A stretch of DNA of 64,000 bases from the NCBI RefSeq assembly GCF_002288925.2, contig NW_022098021.1:2457974-2521973 (forward strand). Reading direction: 5' to 3'. Source of the DNA: Delphinapterus leucas. Lineage: Eukaryota > Chordata > Mammalia > Artiodactyla > Monodontidae. Every line of letters starts with the position of its first letter. The stretch's first letter is position 1. The notes under the pieces were generated by a model. That model was given only the letters and a program-made list of their open reading frames with translations. It was not told the DNA's origin and did not search any database. Made by a program: the position numbers and the translations under genes. Below are positions 63,936-64,000 of the stretch, in pieces.

Positions 63936-64000
63936 TTTTTTTATTAATCTTTATTGGAGTATAGTTGCTTTACAATGTTGTGTTAGTTTCTACTGTACAG
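63936..64000 (-). mobile_element. L1 3' end at the right window edge
   Basis: It reads tttattggagtatagttgct and onwards, the reverse complement of the young cetartiodactyl L1 3' end, and runs out of the window. Confidence 0.75.

Larger units (their letters stand above)
61881..64000 (-). other. SACS: Sequence upstream of the SACS first coding exon
   Basis: This is probably SACS intron 1 or the 5' flank. It contains a young SINE (63516-63725) and the edge of an L1 (63936-64000). There is no CpG island, so the usual SACS promoter is probably beyond the window. Confidence 0.6.

Noticed and set aside
1..64000. CRISPR arrays, operons, phage or bacterial genes
   Set aside because: The only regular repeats are microsatellites, minisatellites and transposable elements; gene structure is spliced and vertebrate.

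Overview
This window is mammalian nuclear DNA, most likely from a cetacean (whale or dolphin). The lineage call rests on four near-identical tRNA-derived SINEs of the cetacean/hippo/ruminant CHR type with long A tails, and on L1 3' ends of the kind common in cetartiodactyls. Nothing in it is bacterial or viral apart from old retroviral LTR remnants. It is genome-assembly sequence, with one 100-N gap at 30711-30810.

Almost the whole window is one gene on the minus strand, SACS (sacsin). I rebuilt its coding sequence exon by exon from GT/AG sites and reading phase: complement of 61837-61856, 39853-40003, 33997-34084, 33013-33098, 30178-30289, 27269-27415, 23723-25214, 23015-23106 and 2284-13841. 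The nine segments add up to 13,746 nt, an intact 4,581-residue protein plus stop, close to human sacsin (4,579 residues as I recall it). The last exon alone carries 11,558 coding bases. The first coding exon is only 20 coding bases and lies 21.8 kb upstream of the second.

Layout from left to right: 1-975 is sequence beyond the 3' end; 976-2283 is the 3' UTR with a poly(A) signal at 994-999; 2284-13841 is the giant last exon (part of sacsin repeat 1, repeats 2 and 3, J domain, HEPN domain); 13842-39852 holds seven introns and seven short-to-medium exons (ubiquitin-like domain end, start of repeat 1); 39590-40610 is a CpG island around the ubiquitin-like exon; 40004-61836 is a 21.8 kb intron full of old repeats; 61837-61856 is the first coding exon; the rest is upstream SACS sequence with one young SINE and the edge of an L1.

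The parts are those of one large co-chaperone: a ubiquitin-like domain, three repeats with Hsp90-like ATP-binding folds, an Hsp70-recruiting J domain and a C-terminal HEPN domain. The most unusual small-scale features are a 37-bp insert made of the 5' half of a tRNA-Leu(CAA) between perfect 18-bp target-site duplications (53341-53413), a dense run of G-quadruplex-capable sequence directly after a SACS splice donor, and an internal CpG island that could be an alternative promoter. I found no novel multi-gene system.
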